From contig OZ254088.1 in NCBI GenBank assembly GCA_965267605.1, positions 2,542,001 to 2,606,000 of the forward strand: DNA of 64,000 bases, written 5' to 3'. The notes beneath the pieces were generated by a model, which saw only the letters and a list, made by a program, of their open reading frames with translations, was not told the origin of the DNA and ran no database searches. This DNA is from G965267605 sp965267605. GTDB lineage: Bacteria > Bacteroidota > Bacteroidia > Flavobacteriales_E > Vicingaceae. The translations under genes and the position numbers were made by a program. Positions 7,547-16,877 of this stretch are shown here, one piece after another (positions within the stretch are counted from its first letter, which is position 1; the number at the start of each line of letters is the position of its first letter).

Positions 7547-9405
7547 AACTTAGAACACTCATAACGATTTGTTTTACCGGACTCGCTTTGAGTCTTGCAG
7601 CGCAGCAGAATGAAGATGTTGAGCTGGCTGAACAATATATGAGTGAAGGAGAATATGCAAAGGCGAAGCTGTACTTCGAAAAACTGTATGGCACCGCTCC
7701 CGAACGCAACTACTACAAAAAGCTTCTCGAATGTTACATCAGGCTTGATATGCCTAAGGATGCTGAAAAGCTGATCAAGAAGCAGCAAAAGCGGGAGCCT
7801 TTTGAAGTTGAGTACAAAGTAGATATGGGCCTTCTTTATCGGGATACAGATCAGAAAGGAAAGGCGAAACAGATATTTGACAAGTTGATCTCGAAACTGG
7901 ATCCAAGTTTCGAAAGTGTAGAACAACTGGCGACAGCATTCCAGGCCGCCAACGAATTGGACTATGCCCTAAAGACCTATCTAAAGGCAAAGAAGTTGAT
8001 CAAGAACTACGGTTTCAATTTCGAGATCGCCAGTATCTACAATCAACAGAAGGAATACGATAAGATGATCGGTGAATACCTGGATGTCCTGGAAAAGGGA
8101 TCCAGCTATGTTCAAAGTGTTCAAAATGCCCTGCAAACCAACCTTGACCCTGATCCGGAGAATATCAAGAAGCAGATGCTGAAAACGGAGCTATTGCGAA
8201 GGATTCAGAAGAACCCTGATCAACCTGTGTATTCCGAAATGATTATCTGGGTCTTTATACAAGAGAAAAACTTCTATGGCGCCTTTATGCAGGCCAAAGC
8301 ACTGGATAAACGAAAAAAGGAGGATGGATTCAGGTTGTACAACCTCGGAGCTGTTTCTCTGAACAATCAGGAATACGATGTAGCGTCCGAGTGCTTTCAA
8401 TACGTGGTAGACAAAGGCCCTCAAACCAGATTTTACGACAATGCCAGAATGAAGGTGGTAAAGGTGTTGCAAGAGAAGATCACGCGTACCGGTAAGTACA
8501 CTGAAAAAGATCTGACAGAACTAGATAACTCGTATAGTGCGGTGGTAAAGGACCTTGGAAAGTCCTGGAGAACTGTCAACTTCATCAGGGACTGGGCTAA
8601 ACTAAAGGCTGAATATCTGAATGACAAAGATAAAGCTGTGGAACTACTTAGTGCTGCTATTACCATGGGAGGCACGGTTCCACAGGATAAGGCGCGGTGC
8701 AAAATTGCCCTCGCAGATGTGTACCTGATGTATGGTGCTATTTGGGACGCGAACCTGTTGTATCTACAGGTGGAAAAAGACTTCAAACACGATCGCCTGG
8801 GTGAGGAAGCCAAATTCAAGAGTGCTAAAGTCTCTTTCTATGCTGGTGATTTTGCCTGGTCTAAAGCACAACTTGACGTTTTGAAAGCAAGTACTTCCAA
8901 GTTAATCGCGAATGATGCAATGAGGCTGTCTCTGCTGATCACAGACAATACCATTGTTGACACGAACAAGACGCCATTGATGATGTTTGCGAGGGCAGAC
9001 CTTCTGTTGTACAGAAATAAATCCAAGGAAGCCCTTGTCGCACTTGATTCTATTTCATCACAATTTCCTGGACACTCCTTAACAGACGAGGTGCTATTCA
9101 AACGTTTTCAAGTGTACAAGAAGAATCAGGATTTTGAAAAAGCTGCAGCTGAACTCACTACGCTGGTGAGCGATTATTCCCAAGACATTCTTGCAGACGA
9201 TGCCCTATACGAATTGGCCACAATGAATGAATTTGTATTCAAGGATAATGCGAAGGCTGTTGACCTATACAAACAATTGCTTTTGAATTTTCCAGGGAGC
9301 CTCTACGCAGATCCTTCTCGCAAGAGCATGAGAAAGTTGAGGGAGAAGGACAAGTTCTTTAGAGGAGAGAAAGAAGGTGATATCCAAATCAAAGAATGGG
9401 AATGA
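7543..9405 (+). CDS. Secreted tetratricopeptide-repeat protein
   Basis: Protein of 620 residues with a signal peptide (MKLRTLITICFTGLALSLAAQ) and TPR-like helical repeats across its whole length, clear in AEQYMSEGEYAKAKLYFEKLY near residue 30 and at the end in NAKAVDLYKQLLLNFPGS. No catalytic domain is visible. It starts on ATGA overlap with the upstream lipoprotein and overlaps the next gene in the same way. Probably a periplasmic or outer-membrane-linked scaffold; the partner is unknown. Confidence 0.8.
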   Translation: MKLRTLITICFTGLALSLAAQQNEDVELAEQYMSEGEYAKAKLYFEKLYGTAPERNYYKKLLECYIRLDMPKDAEKLIKKQQKREPFEVEYKVDMGLLYRDTDQKGKAKQIFDKLISKLDPSFESVEQLATAFQAANELDYALKTYLKAKKLIKNYGFNFEIASIYNQQKEYDKMIGEYLDVLEKGSSYVQSVQNALQTNLDPDPENIKKQMLKTELLRRIQKNPDQPVYSEMIIWVFIQEKNFYGAFMQAKALDKRKKEDGFRLYNLGAVSLNNQEYDVASECFQYVVDKGPQTRFYDNARMKVVKVLQEKITRTGKYTEKDLTELDNSYSAVVKDLGKSWRTVNFIRDWAKLKAEYLNDKDKAVELLSAAITMGGTVPQDKARCKIALADVYLMYGAIWDANLLYLQVEKDFKHDRLGEEAKFKSAKVSFYAGDFAWSKAQLDVLKASTSKLIANDAMRLSLLITDNTIVDTNKTPLMMFARADLLLYRNKSKEALVALDSISSQFPGHSLTDEVLFKRFQVYKKNQDFEKAAAELTTLVSDYSQDILADDALYELATMNEFVFKDNAKAVDLYKQLLLNFPGSLYADPSRKSMRKLREKDKFFRGEKEGDIQIKEWE

Positions 9406-9707
9406 TTGTATACTCCGTTACCGTTAACGTAGATCAGGAAATTCACGAAGACTGGTTGACCTGGATGAAGGCCAAACATATTCCGGATGTTATGGCTACA
9501 GGTTCATTCATCGACCATCGCATGACAAAAGTGTTGACAACGCAGCAGGATGAAACTGGTCATACGTACAATATTCAATACACATGTGAAAACATGGATG
9601 TATTGGACAACTACCAGCAAGAGCATGCTCCAGGTCTTCAAAAAGAACATACGGAGAAGTACGAGGGCAAGTTCGTTGCGTTCCGTACCTTGCTGGAAGT
9701 AGTTTAG
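9402..9707 (+). CDS. DUF4286 family protein
   Basis: Small soluble protein of 101 residues matching DUF4286, a ferredoxin-fold family common in Bacteroidota (MIVYSVTVNVDQEIHEDW; then WMKAKHIPDVMATGSF). Function unknown. The ATG at 9402 is chosen because it overlaps the upstream stop as ATGA and gives the normal N-terminus; an ATG at 9396 would add two residues. Followed by rsmA after 3 bases, so it is probably co-transcribed with it. Confidence 0.82.
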   Translation: MIVYSVTVNVDQEIHEDWLTWMKAKHIPDVMATGSFIDHRMTKVLTTQQDETGHTYNIQYTCENMDVLDNYQQEHAPGLQKEHTEKYEGKFVAFRTLLEVV

Positions 9708-9710
9708 CCA

Positions 9711-10454
9711 GTGGTTCAAGCCAAGAAATCTTTAGGACAACACTTTCTTCATGATGAGCATACCGCTCAGAAGATCGTCAATGCACTCACGTGTGATGAA
9801 AAAGAAACTGTTTTGGAGATCGGTCCTGGAACAGGTGTACTATCCAAGTACTTACTCCAGCGATTCCCCAACTATTTCGCCATAGACATAGACCGTGAAT
9901 CAATCACGTATCTCCATGAGAATTACCCAAACGTAACCGAGAAGTTTCAATACGGCAACATCCTGAAATACACTTTCGATGGGCCGCTGAACATCATCGG
10001 CAACTTCCCCTACAATATATCATCTCAGATACTTTTTCAGGTTTACGACAATACCGAAATGATACCTCAAGTTGTGGGTATGTTTCAAAAGGAAGTTGCC
10101 GAACGCGTAGCTACACCACATGGAAGCAAGACCTACGGAATCCTATCCGTGCTACTCCAATCGCTGTACGATATCAGTTACCAGTTTACCGTTGCAGCTG
10201 GCGCATTCTCACCACCGCCTAAAGTGAAGTCTGGTGTAATTAAACTGGTAAAGAGATATGAGGACACTTTGACTTGCGATCGGGGTGAATTCAAATCCAT
10301 TGTCAAAATGGCCTTTAACCAACGTAGGAAGACCTTGCGCAACTCCCTTCGAAGCAAACTTGAAGATGGAAAACAGTACCCATTCATGGATAAGCGACCC
10401 GAACAATTGAGCTGGCAGCAATTTGATGAGCTGGCACAAGCTATTACCGCTTAA
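9711..10454 (+). CDS. rsmA: 16S rRNA (adenine1518/1519-N6)-dimethyltransferase
   Basis: RsmA/KsgA dimethylates two adenines in helix 45 of 16S rRNA late in 30S assembly, using S-adenosylmethionine. Seen: KSLGQHFL at the N-terminus, SAM motif I VLEIGPGTGVLSKYL near residue 42, and the catalytic NFPYNISSQI block near residue 98, followed by the small helical C-terminal domain with QRRKTLRNSLR. At 247 residues it is full length. The start is a GTG at 9711, two bases after the upstream stop. Confidence 0.96.
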   Translation: MVQAKKSLGQHFLHDEHTAQKIVNALTCDEKETVLEIGPGTGVLSKYLLQRFPNYFAIDIDRESITYLHENYPNVTEKFQYGNILKYTFDGPLNIIGNFPYNISSQILFQVYDNTEMIPQVVGMFQKEVAERVATPHGSKTYGILSVLLQSLYDISYQFTVAAGAFSPPPKVKSGVIKLVKRYEDTLTCDRGEFKSIVKMAFNQRRKTLRNSLRSKLEDGKQYPFMDKRPEQLSWQQFDELAQAITA

Positions 10455-10513
10455 CATCAGGTTCATTTTACCCCGTTTGAAAATTGTACTTTTAGGCAGC
10501 AATTTGAGCAATC

Positions 10514-11872
10514 ATGCAATTCCAGCTGACCAAAGAATACCTCAAGGAACTGGAGGAAAACCTGGAGACAGGAGCCATCAGGAAGGTCAGCGAAATGCTC
10601 ACCGGACTTCAGGCACCTGATATCGCAGAGATCATGGACGAACTCAGTGATGAGCATCGTCTTAGCTTCTTCAAGATGGTGGATGAAGAGTTATCTGGTG
10701 AAGTATTTGCCGAGCTCGAAGCGGATGTACGAGAATTCCTATCAGAGGCTTTATCGTCCAAAGAGATTGCAGAACAAGTCATTGAGAAGATCGAAAGTGA
10801 TGATGCGGCCGATGTTCTTGGTGAAATGGATGAGGAGAAGAAGGAAGAGGTCATTAGTCATATTGATGATGCCGAGCATGCCAGCGACATCGTTGATCTC
10901 CTGAACTATGACGAGAACACGGCTGGTGGTCTAATGGCCAAGGAATTGGTTCAGGTTGAACTGAACTGGACAGTGGATGAATGTGTTGCGGAGATCCGAA
11001 GACAGGCAGAAGATGTTGACCCGGTTTATACCGTTTACGTAACTGACGAAAGGAAGCAATTGGTTGGTAGGGTTTCAATGAAGAGGCTGCTACTGGCTGG
11101 TGGGCATCAAAAAGTGGAAGAGATCTACATCAACGAGATCATCTCCGTTAAAGCCATCAGGAATTCCGAAGAGGTGGCCTCCATCATGGATAAATATGAC
11201 CTGGTAGTTCTTCCAGTAGTGGATGACCTGAACAGATTGATCGGTCGGATTACAATTGACGATGTTGTAGATGTAATTGTGGAAGAGGCCGAAAAGGATT
11301 TTCAGATTGCTTCTGGTATCTCCGAAAAAGTGGAAAGTGGTGACAGTGTCTGGTTGTTGACCCGAGCACGACTTCCATGGTTGATGATCGGTCTGACCGG
11401 TGGAATTATTGGTGCAAAGGTGATTGGCGCTTACGAAGATGACATTGCACGTTATACGGAACTGGCATTCTTCATTCCACTGATTGCTGCAATGGGCGGA
11501 AATGTTGGTGTACAGTCATCGGCTATCATCGTTCAGGGATTGGCGAACAAGACCCTTCAACTGGAAAGTTTCTGGCGCAGAATGATCAAGGAATTGGCTG
11601 TGGGACTGCTGAATGGACTGGCCTGTGCTACGGCCATATTTGCATTCAACTTCATCTTTGCTGGCAACCATATGCTCAGCATTACAGTAAGCGTAGCGCT
11701 ATTGGCCGTTATTCTTTTTGCTGCTGTATTTGGTGCATTGGTACCCATTGCACTCGATAAGTACAAAATTGATCCAGCGCTGGCCACCGGACCATTCATT
11801 ACAACAGCGAATGATGTTCTTGGCTTACTCCTGTATTTTATCATTTGCAACTGGTTGTATATAATGGGTTAA
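10514..11872 (+). CDS. mgtE: Magnesium transporter MgtE
   Basis: Mg2+ channel of the MgtE/SLC41 family, 452 residues. In order: acidic superhelical N domain (about 1-130, many DDAADVL/EMDEE-type repeats), two CBS domains (about 130-255, with DLVVLPVVDDLNRLIGRITIDD), a connecting helix, and five membrane helices (about 285-452) with the conserved AAMGGNVGVQSS pore segment. The cytosolic domains normally sense Mg2+ and gate the pore. It lies 59 bases after rsmA. TACTTTTA at 10487-10494 is a possible -7 box, one base from consensus. Confidence 0.95.
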   Translation: MQFQLTKEYLKELEENLETGAIRKVSEMLTGLQAPDIAEIMDELSDEHRLSFFKMVDEELSGEVFAELEADVREFLSEALSSKEIAEQVIEKIESDDAADVLGEMDEEKKEEVISHIDDAEHASDIVDLLNYDENTAGGLMAKELVQVELNWTVDECVAEIRRQAEDVDPVYTVYVTDERKQLVGRVSMKRLLLAGGHQKVEEIYINEIISVKAIRNSEEVASIMDKYDLVVLPVVDDLNRLIGRITIDDVVDVIVEEAEKDFQIASGISEKVESGDSVWLLTRARLPWLMIGLTGGIIGAKVIGAYEDDIARYTELAFFIPLIAAMGGNVGVQSSAIIVQGLANKTLQLESFWRRMIKELAVGLLNGLACATAIFAFNFIFAGNHMLSITVSVALLAVILFAAVFGALVPIALDKYKIDPALATGPFITTANDVLGLLLYFIICNWLYIMG

Positions 11873-11923
11873 CCTTTCCTTTCTTCACGCAACCTTTACT
11901 ACAATCTTTTACGTCTATAGTAT

Positions 11924-11944
11924 GAATTGAGTTAAATTCAATTC
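11924..11944. repeat. Short inverted repeat upstream of the T9SS cargo gene
   Basis: GAATTGA and TCAATTC form a perfect 7-base inverted repeat around a 7-base spacer, 18 bases before the start of the cargo gene. It could be an operator or a weak mgtE 3' hairpin; there is no T-run after it. Confidence 0.35.
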
Positions 11945-11961
11945 GCACAATAACCTCTGAT

Positions 11962-14523
11962 ATGCAATCTCTTAGAATACCCCTACTCGCTTGCGTAGTG
12001 CTAGCCACAGGTATCTGCCTGCTGGATCAATTCGAACCGAATAAAGAGAAAACTTCCGCTACTGCAGACAGCTTTATTGAAAAGGGTAAACCATTTGAGC
12101 AGTTCTACTTTCAGAGAAGCTATCCCGATGATGTAATAGACGAGGTTGCTTTCAAGACTGCACTCAAAGATGTTCAGAAAGACATCGATGCGCAGGCCGG
12201 TCTAAAAAACAGCATCAATGCAAATTGGCGCGTAGAAGGACCAACTAACCTGGGTGGCCGAATCAATGCGATTGAGATTGACCCCAACAATTCCAACATT
12301 ATTTACACAGGATGTTCTTCTGGGGGTATTTTTAAAACCACCAACGGAGGAACTACCTGGACGCCCATCGCTGATGCTATGCCACAAACTGCGATCAGCG
12401 ACATCACCATAGACCCTCAGAATTCTAATACCATATGGGTAGCAACGGGCGACCATAACATCAGCGGCCTACCCCACATTGGAGACGGTGTGTACAAGAG
12501 TACGGATGGTGGCCAAACATGGAACCAGATGGGCCTTCAGGCAGAGTGCATTATTTCAAGAATTCTTGTGCACCCAACCAATTCGAACATCGCATATGCA
12601 GCTGCCATGGGTAAGCCATTTGTAATGAATAACAACAGGGGTTTGTACAAGACAACCGATGGAGGACAGACCTGGAATCAGATCCACTTCATCTCCAATC
12701 AAGCGGGCGTAGTGGATGTGGTAATGGATCCCTTCAACCCGAATACATTGTATTGTAGTGGTTGGGACAGGATCCGCACAAACTCTCAAAGCATTGGAAC
12801 CGGACCAGGCGGCAAGATTTGGAAGAGTACCGATGGCGGAGCAAACTGGACAATGCTCACCAATGGACTTCCATCTTACAACACATCGCGCGTAGGATTG
12901 TCTATCTCTCAACTCACGCCTGGATTGGTGTTCGCGGTTGTAATAGATACCACATATGCATTTGAAGGGCTTTATAAAACAACCAATGGCGGAACGAGTT
13001 GGACTCAAATGGGAACGAATGGACTTGATCAGACCTTCGTAAGAAATTTCGGATGGTACTTTGCTCAAGTTCGTGTAAGTCCATTCAACGACAACCACAT
13101 CTCCATGCTCGGGGTGGAAATGCAAACCACATTCGATGGTGGAGCAAACTGGTTCAGAAGTGTTCCCGCCTGGACAACCTATCAGGTACACGCAGATGAA
13201 CACGACCTCGTCTACATCAACGCGAACACTTGTTTGCTCGGAACGGATGGAGGACTGTACAAGACCACCAATAATATGAGTACCTGGACTGATGTGGATG
13301 ATATCCCAAATTCTCAGTACTACAGAATTGCCATCGACCCTCACCAACCTGGTGTGTATGCTGGTGGAGCGCAAGACAATGGTACTTCTTCAGGTAATTA
13401 TTTAAGCACCAGTACATGGCCAAGAGAATTTGGCGGGGATGGCTTCCAGACCATGTACGATCCTAACAATGCTACCCTGCGCTACTTCGAAACACAAAAT
13501 GGTGGACTGTACTTCTGGGATGGGTTTAATTACTACCTCTTCGATTCTGGAATCAACCCATCTGATAGAACCAATTGGGATCAGCCTATCCGTCTTGGAA
13601 AGAATGACCCGACTACAGCAATTACGGGAACCTATAGAATGTGGAAGATGAAAACGGGTGCTCCATGGAGCACATGGGATTCCATTTCAAATGACCTTAC
13701 TGACGGTTTGATCTACAAAGCCAGCTTCCACAACATTAGCTCTTTGGATGAAAGCAGTCTGGATTCCAAATACATTTTCGCTGGAACTTCAGATGGAAAT
13801 GTGTGGACAACCATCAATGATGGAGTTACATGGAGTAAGGTCTCCAGTTCTCTTCCAGATCGATACGTTACCAGTGTGATTGGCTCAGACCTTAACAAGA
13901 ACCATTTGTACGTAACACATTCAGGTTATAAAGACAATGACAATACCCCACACATTCATAAGTCTACGAACCTTGGCACCTCATGGACTGACATATCTGG
14001 TGACTTGCCGCAAATCGCGATCAATGATCTTGTGATTATGCAAGGAACTGGAGATTCGGTAATGATGGTTGCTACGGATGCAGGTGTTTATGCAACCATT
14101 CGTGCTGGAAGTTCATGGAAACGAGTGGGTGGAAACATGCCAGCTATTCCGGTATTCGACCTTGAGATTGATTACGTGAACAGACGTTTGGTTGCGGGCA
14201 CGTTTGCGCGCTCTATCCAGTCATTCCCGATAGATTCGATACTAGAGCAATCTACTGTGGGTATTGAAGACCACAGTGCCAAACCAACATTTAGTATCTA
14301 TCCCACCCCAGCACGTGATGTAGTAAACTTCACGGCCAAGAACATTGGATCTGAGACTTATGACATTAAGGTTTACAGTCTTTCAGGCAAGCTGGTTTAC
14401 AGTCGGAACACGGCTCTGAAAAGTCGGCAGCAAATCCCCGTTGCTCACCTGGATCAGGGAACCTATATCATATCAGTAAGATCTGAAGCGCATCATTACA
14501 CAGAGAAGTTCCTCAAGTTGTAA
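11962..14523 (+). CDS. T9SS-secreted Asp-box/BNR beta-propeller protein
   Basis: Secreted protein of 853 residues. The N-terminus is a signal/anchor (LRIPLLACVVLATGICLL). Residues ~75-755 hold many Asp-box/BNR repeats of the sortilin/VPS10-like propeller type: KTTNGGTTWT, STDGGQTWN, TTDGGQTWN, STDGGANWT, TTNGGTSWT, TINDGVTWS and STNLGTSWT. The last ~80 residues are a T9SS type A sorting domain (FSIYPTPARDVVNF, YDIKVYSLSGKLVYS, GTYIISV, ending KFLKL) that sends the protein across the outer membrane. Such propellers can be sialidase-like, glycan-binding or adhesive; no catalytic set is evident. It stands alone between mgtE and the dehydrogenase. Confidence 0.88.
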   Translation: MQSLRIPLLACVVLATGICLLDQFEPNKEKTSATADSFIEKGKPFEQFYFQRSYPDDVIDEVAFKTALKDVQKDIDAQAGLKNSINANWRVEGPTNLGGRINAIEIDPNNSNIIYTGCSSGGIFKTTNGGTTWTPIADAMPQTAISDITIDPQNSNTIWVATGDHNISGLPHIGDGVYKSTDGGQTWNQMGLQAECIISRILVHPTNSNIAYAAAMGKPFVMNNNRGLYKTTDGGQTWNQIHFISNQAGVVDVVMDPFNPNTLYCSGWDRIRTNSQSIGTGPGGKIWKSTDGGANWTMLTNGLPSYNTSRVGLSISQLTPGLVFAVVIDTTYAFEGLYKTTNGGTSWTQMGTNGLDQTFVRNFGWYFAQVRVSPFNDNHISMLGVEMQTTFDGGANWFRSVPAWTTYQVHADEHDLVYINANTCLLGTDGGLYKTTNNMSTWTDVDDIPNSQYYRIAIDPHQPGVYAGGAQDNGTSSGNYLSTSTWPREFGGDGFQTMYDPNNATLRYFETQNGGLYFWDGFNYYLFDSGINPSDRTNWDQPIRLGKNDPTTAITGTYRMWKMKTGAPWSTWDSISNDLTDGLIYKASFHNISSLDESSLDSKYIFAGTSDGNVWTTINDGVTWSKVSSSLPDRYVTSVIGSDLNKNHLYVTHSGYKDNDNTPHIHKSTNLGTSWTDISGDLPQIAINDLVIMQGTGDSVMMVATDAGVYATIRAGSSWKRVGGNMPAIPVFDLEIDYVNRRLVAGTFARSIQSFPIDSILEQSTVGIEDHSAKPTFSIYPTPARDVVNFTAKNIGSETYDIKVYSLSGKLVYSRNTALKSRQQIPVAHLDQGTYIISVRSEAHHYTEKFLKL

Positions 14524-14533
14524 GATTCTACCT

Positions 14534-14577
14534 GCCCATGCTTTGCTAAACTTGTACATTGTAAGCAAAGCATGGGC
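14534..14577 (+). repeat. 14-bp perfect inverted repeat covering the dehydrogenase start codon
   Basis: The arm at 14534-14547 pairs perfectly with 14564-14577 around a 16-base loop. The right arm contains the ATG at 14572 plus the bases just before and after it. Any transcript starting upstream of 14534 would hide the start codon in a 14-bp stem. It could also act as a T-poor 3' end for the cargo gene. Confidence 0.7.
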
Positions 14578-15516
14578 GCACCTCGTGTCATATTCATAGA
14601 CTCCGTTCATCCGGTCCTTAAAGATCGATTAGAAGCCATGGGTTACATATGCGACTGGCGCATTAATGACACCCGTGAACAAATACTGGCCAACCTTGAT
14701 CAGTATACTGGAATGGTGATCAGAAGTCGGTTCACCATCGATAAAGAAGTGCTAGATACTGCATCGGCCTTACAGTTCATTTGTAGATCCGGGTCAGGCA
14801 TGGAGAACATAGACATTGCATATGCCTCTACCAAAGGCGTAACATGTATCAACTCCCCTGAAGGAAATCGTGATGCAGTTGGTGAACATGCAGTAGGCAT
14901 GTTACTTGCGTTATTCAATAATCTAAAAACAGCCGATCAGGAGGTGCGGGAAGGCAAATGGGATCGGGAAGGAAATCGGGGGCTGGAGATCAAAGGAAAG
15001 ACCATCGGGATTATTGGTTATGGTAATATGGGGCGGGCCTTCGCGCAAAGACTGGCCGGATTTGAATGTACCGTACTGGCTTATGACAAATACCGTGAAG
15101 ACTATTCGGACAAATGGGCGAGCGAAACTCCGCTGGATCAAATCTACGGGGAAGCAGACATAATCAGTATTCACCTACCGCTTTCCGAAGAGACCAATGC
15201 TTATATCAATCAGGATTTCCTCAACAGATTTACGAAGTCGGTATATGTGATCAACACCTCCAGAGGCAAACAGCTTTCTTTGAAGGATCTGATCGCAGGC
15301 CTTGACTCGGGTAAAGTTCTAGGTGCTTGCCTGGATGTATTGGAAGTTGAAAGCAGTTCATTTGAAACACTCAATAACAACCCGTATTTTCAAGAACTGG
15401 TCAATCGTAACAATGTGCTGCTCTCTCCGCACGTAGCAGGTTGGACCCACGAATCATATGTGAAGCTCTCCACCTTTCTTGCAGAAAAGGTTGAGGCACG
15501 ATTTGGAAGTAACTAG
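14572..15516 (+). CDS. D-2-hydroxyacid dehydrogenase (SerA-like)
   Basis: NAD-dependent D-isomer 2-hydroxyacid dehydrogenase, 314 residues. The Rossmann motif GIIGYGNMGRAFAQRL begins near residue 145. The catalytic set is the Arg in VINTSRGKQL (near 229), the Glu in ACLDVLEVE (near 260) and the His in LLSPHVAGW (near 285). It lacks the C-terminal ACT domain of long 3-phosphoglycerate dehydrogenases, so it may be the short SerA type or another 2-hydroxyacid dehydrogenase; no serC or serB is next to it. The ATG lies inside a 14-bp inverted repeat. The stop TAG shares its last G with the GTG start of the next gene. Confidence 0.88.
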   Translation: MGAPRVIFIDSVHPVLKDRLEAMGYICDWRINDTREQILANLDQYTGMVIRSRFTIDKEVLDTASALQFICRSGSGMENIDIAYASTKGVTCINSPEGNRDAVGEHAVGMLLALFNNLKTADQEVREGKWDREGNRGLEIKGKTIGIIGYGNMGRAFAQRLAGFECTVLAYDKYREDYSDKWASETPLDQIYGEADIISIHLPLSEETNAYINQDFLNRFTKSVYVINTSRGKQLSLKDLIAGLDSGKVLGACLDVLEVESSSFETLNNNPYFQELVNRNNVLLSPHVAGWTHESYVKLSTFLAEKVEARFGSN

Positions 15517-16877
15517 TGTACTCTATTGTAGACATAGAAACTACTGGTGGAAATCAAAACCAGGGTAAGATCACCGAAATAGCGATCTACAATTCTGATG
15601 GTTTCACCATTACTGATGCCTATTCTACGCTGGTCAATCCAGAGCGACCCATCCCGTACTTCATTACACAGCTTACAGGAATTACTGATGCGATGGTAGT
15701 GAATGCACCCACCTTTCCTGAGGTAGCGGAGGAAATAGTGAGAATGACGGAAGGCAACATCTTCGTAGCCCACAATGTATCCTTCGACTACAGATTCATC
15801 CAGGCCGAATTTAGATCTCTCGGTTACCAGTTCACAAGAAAGACACTCTGTACGGTTCAACTAGGCAAACAGGTATTCCCAGGTAAACGTTCTTATAGCC
15901 TTGGCAAGTTCTGCGCAGAAATGGGCATTAAGCTGGACAACCACCACCGGGCATCGGCTGATGCGAAGGCTACCACCGAACTGTTTCATATGATCTTACA
16001 GAACGACTCAGATGGAGCAGTAGATAACTTTCTCAAACGATCTTCCTACAATGCTCATATCAACAAAGAACTTGTGGAAGCTTTACCTGAGGAAACAGGT
16101 ATTTATTTCTTCTACAACGGCAAGAATGAACTCATCTATGTGGGCAAGAGCATCAACATCCGAAAACGTGTACAGAGTCATTTTTCCAACACCCGTGGAC
16201 GAAAAGCACAAGACCTGAAAAATGCTGTTACCCGTATTGAGTATGAGGTGACCGGAAACGAGATGATCGCACTGCTGCGAGAGGCTGTAGAAATCAAAAG
16301 ACACAGCCCGTTGTTTAACGCAGCACTAAGGAGAAGTACAATGTCGTTCGGATTATTTTCTTACACAGATGATGATGGATACATCCGTTTTGAAGCTAAA
16401 CGTTTGGGTAAGAAAATAGAAGACGAACCGTTGCTCAAGTTCGGAACGCAAACTGAAGTAACCCGATTCATTGAAAGGATATCACTTCAGTTCAACCTGT
16501 GTGAGAAGATGTGCGGGCTGCATAAAGCTGAACGTCATTGTCCGGCTTATCTGGCCAATATGTGTGAAGGCGCCTGCCTGGGTGATGAGCTTCCCAATGA
16601 CTACAATGAACGTGCGCAGCTCGCCATTGATCGATTGGATTATTCCATGGACAATTTCCTTCTGATAGAAGATGGACCTCTGCCACACGAAGTATACGTC
16701 ATCCAGATCGAGCAAGGCCAATTTGTAGGTATCGGACTGGTAGAAAAGGACTCCTTCCGTGAAGATCCTGAATACCTCATTGACTTCGTTACACAGAATG
16801 ACCCTCATCCGGATATGAACCACATTGTTCGCAGCTTTGTTAAACGTAATCTTGTAGCGAACATACTTCACTACTAG
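15516..16877 (+). CDS. DEDDh exonuclease-GIY-YIG nuclease fusion (active-looking copy)
   Basis: Protein of 453 residues fusing a DnaQ-type 3'-5' exonuclease to a UvrC/Cho-type GIY-YIG domain. Exonuclease (about 1-165): D6 and E8 in VDIETTGG, D91 in AHNVSFDYRF, H144 and D149 in HHRASADAKAT, the complete DEDDh set. GIY-YIG (about 192-272): GIY at 195, YVG at 208, R216, E256 in LLREAVEIK and N268, all present. A Cys cluster follows (329, 333, 342, 350, 354) with the C-x7-C-x3-C spacing of the UvrC iron-sulfur motif. Probably a DNA repair nuclease that trims and incises. The GTG start overlaps the upstream stop by one base, and the stop overlaps the next GTG in the same way. Confidence 0.88.
   Translation: MYSIVDIETTGGNQNQGKITEIAIYNSDGFTITDAYSTLVNPERPIPYFITQLTGITDAMVVNAPTFPEVAEEIVRMTEGNIFVAHNVSFDYRFIQAEFRSLGYQFTRKTLCTVQLGKQVFPGKRSYSLGKFCAEMGIKLDNHHRASADAKATTELFHMILQNDSDGAVDNFLKRSSYNAHINKELVEALPEETGIYFFYNGKNELIYVGKSINIRKRVQSHFSNTRGRKAQDLKNAVTRIEYEVTGNEMIALLREAVEIKRHSPLFNAALRRSTMSFGLFSYTDDDGYIRFEAKRLGKKIEDEPLLKFGTQTEVTRFIERISLQFNLCEKMCGLHKAERHCPAYLANMCEGACLGDELPNDYNERAQLAIDRLDYSMDNFLLIEDGPLPHEVYVIQIEQGQFVGIGLVEKDSFREDPEYLIDFVTQNDPHPDMNHIVRSFVKRNLVANILHY

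Noticed and set aside
12556..13374. 272-residue open frame on the minus strand inside the T9SS propeller gene
   Set aside because: Lies fully antisense to a well-supported gene with Asp-box repeats; the translation has no domain or signal and follows from repeated codons on the other strand.
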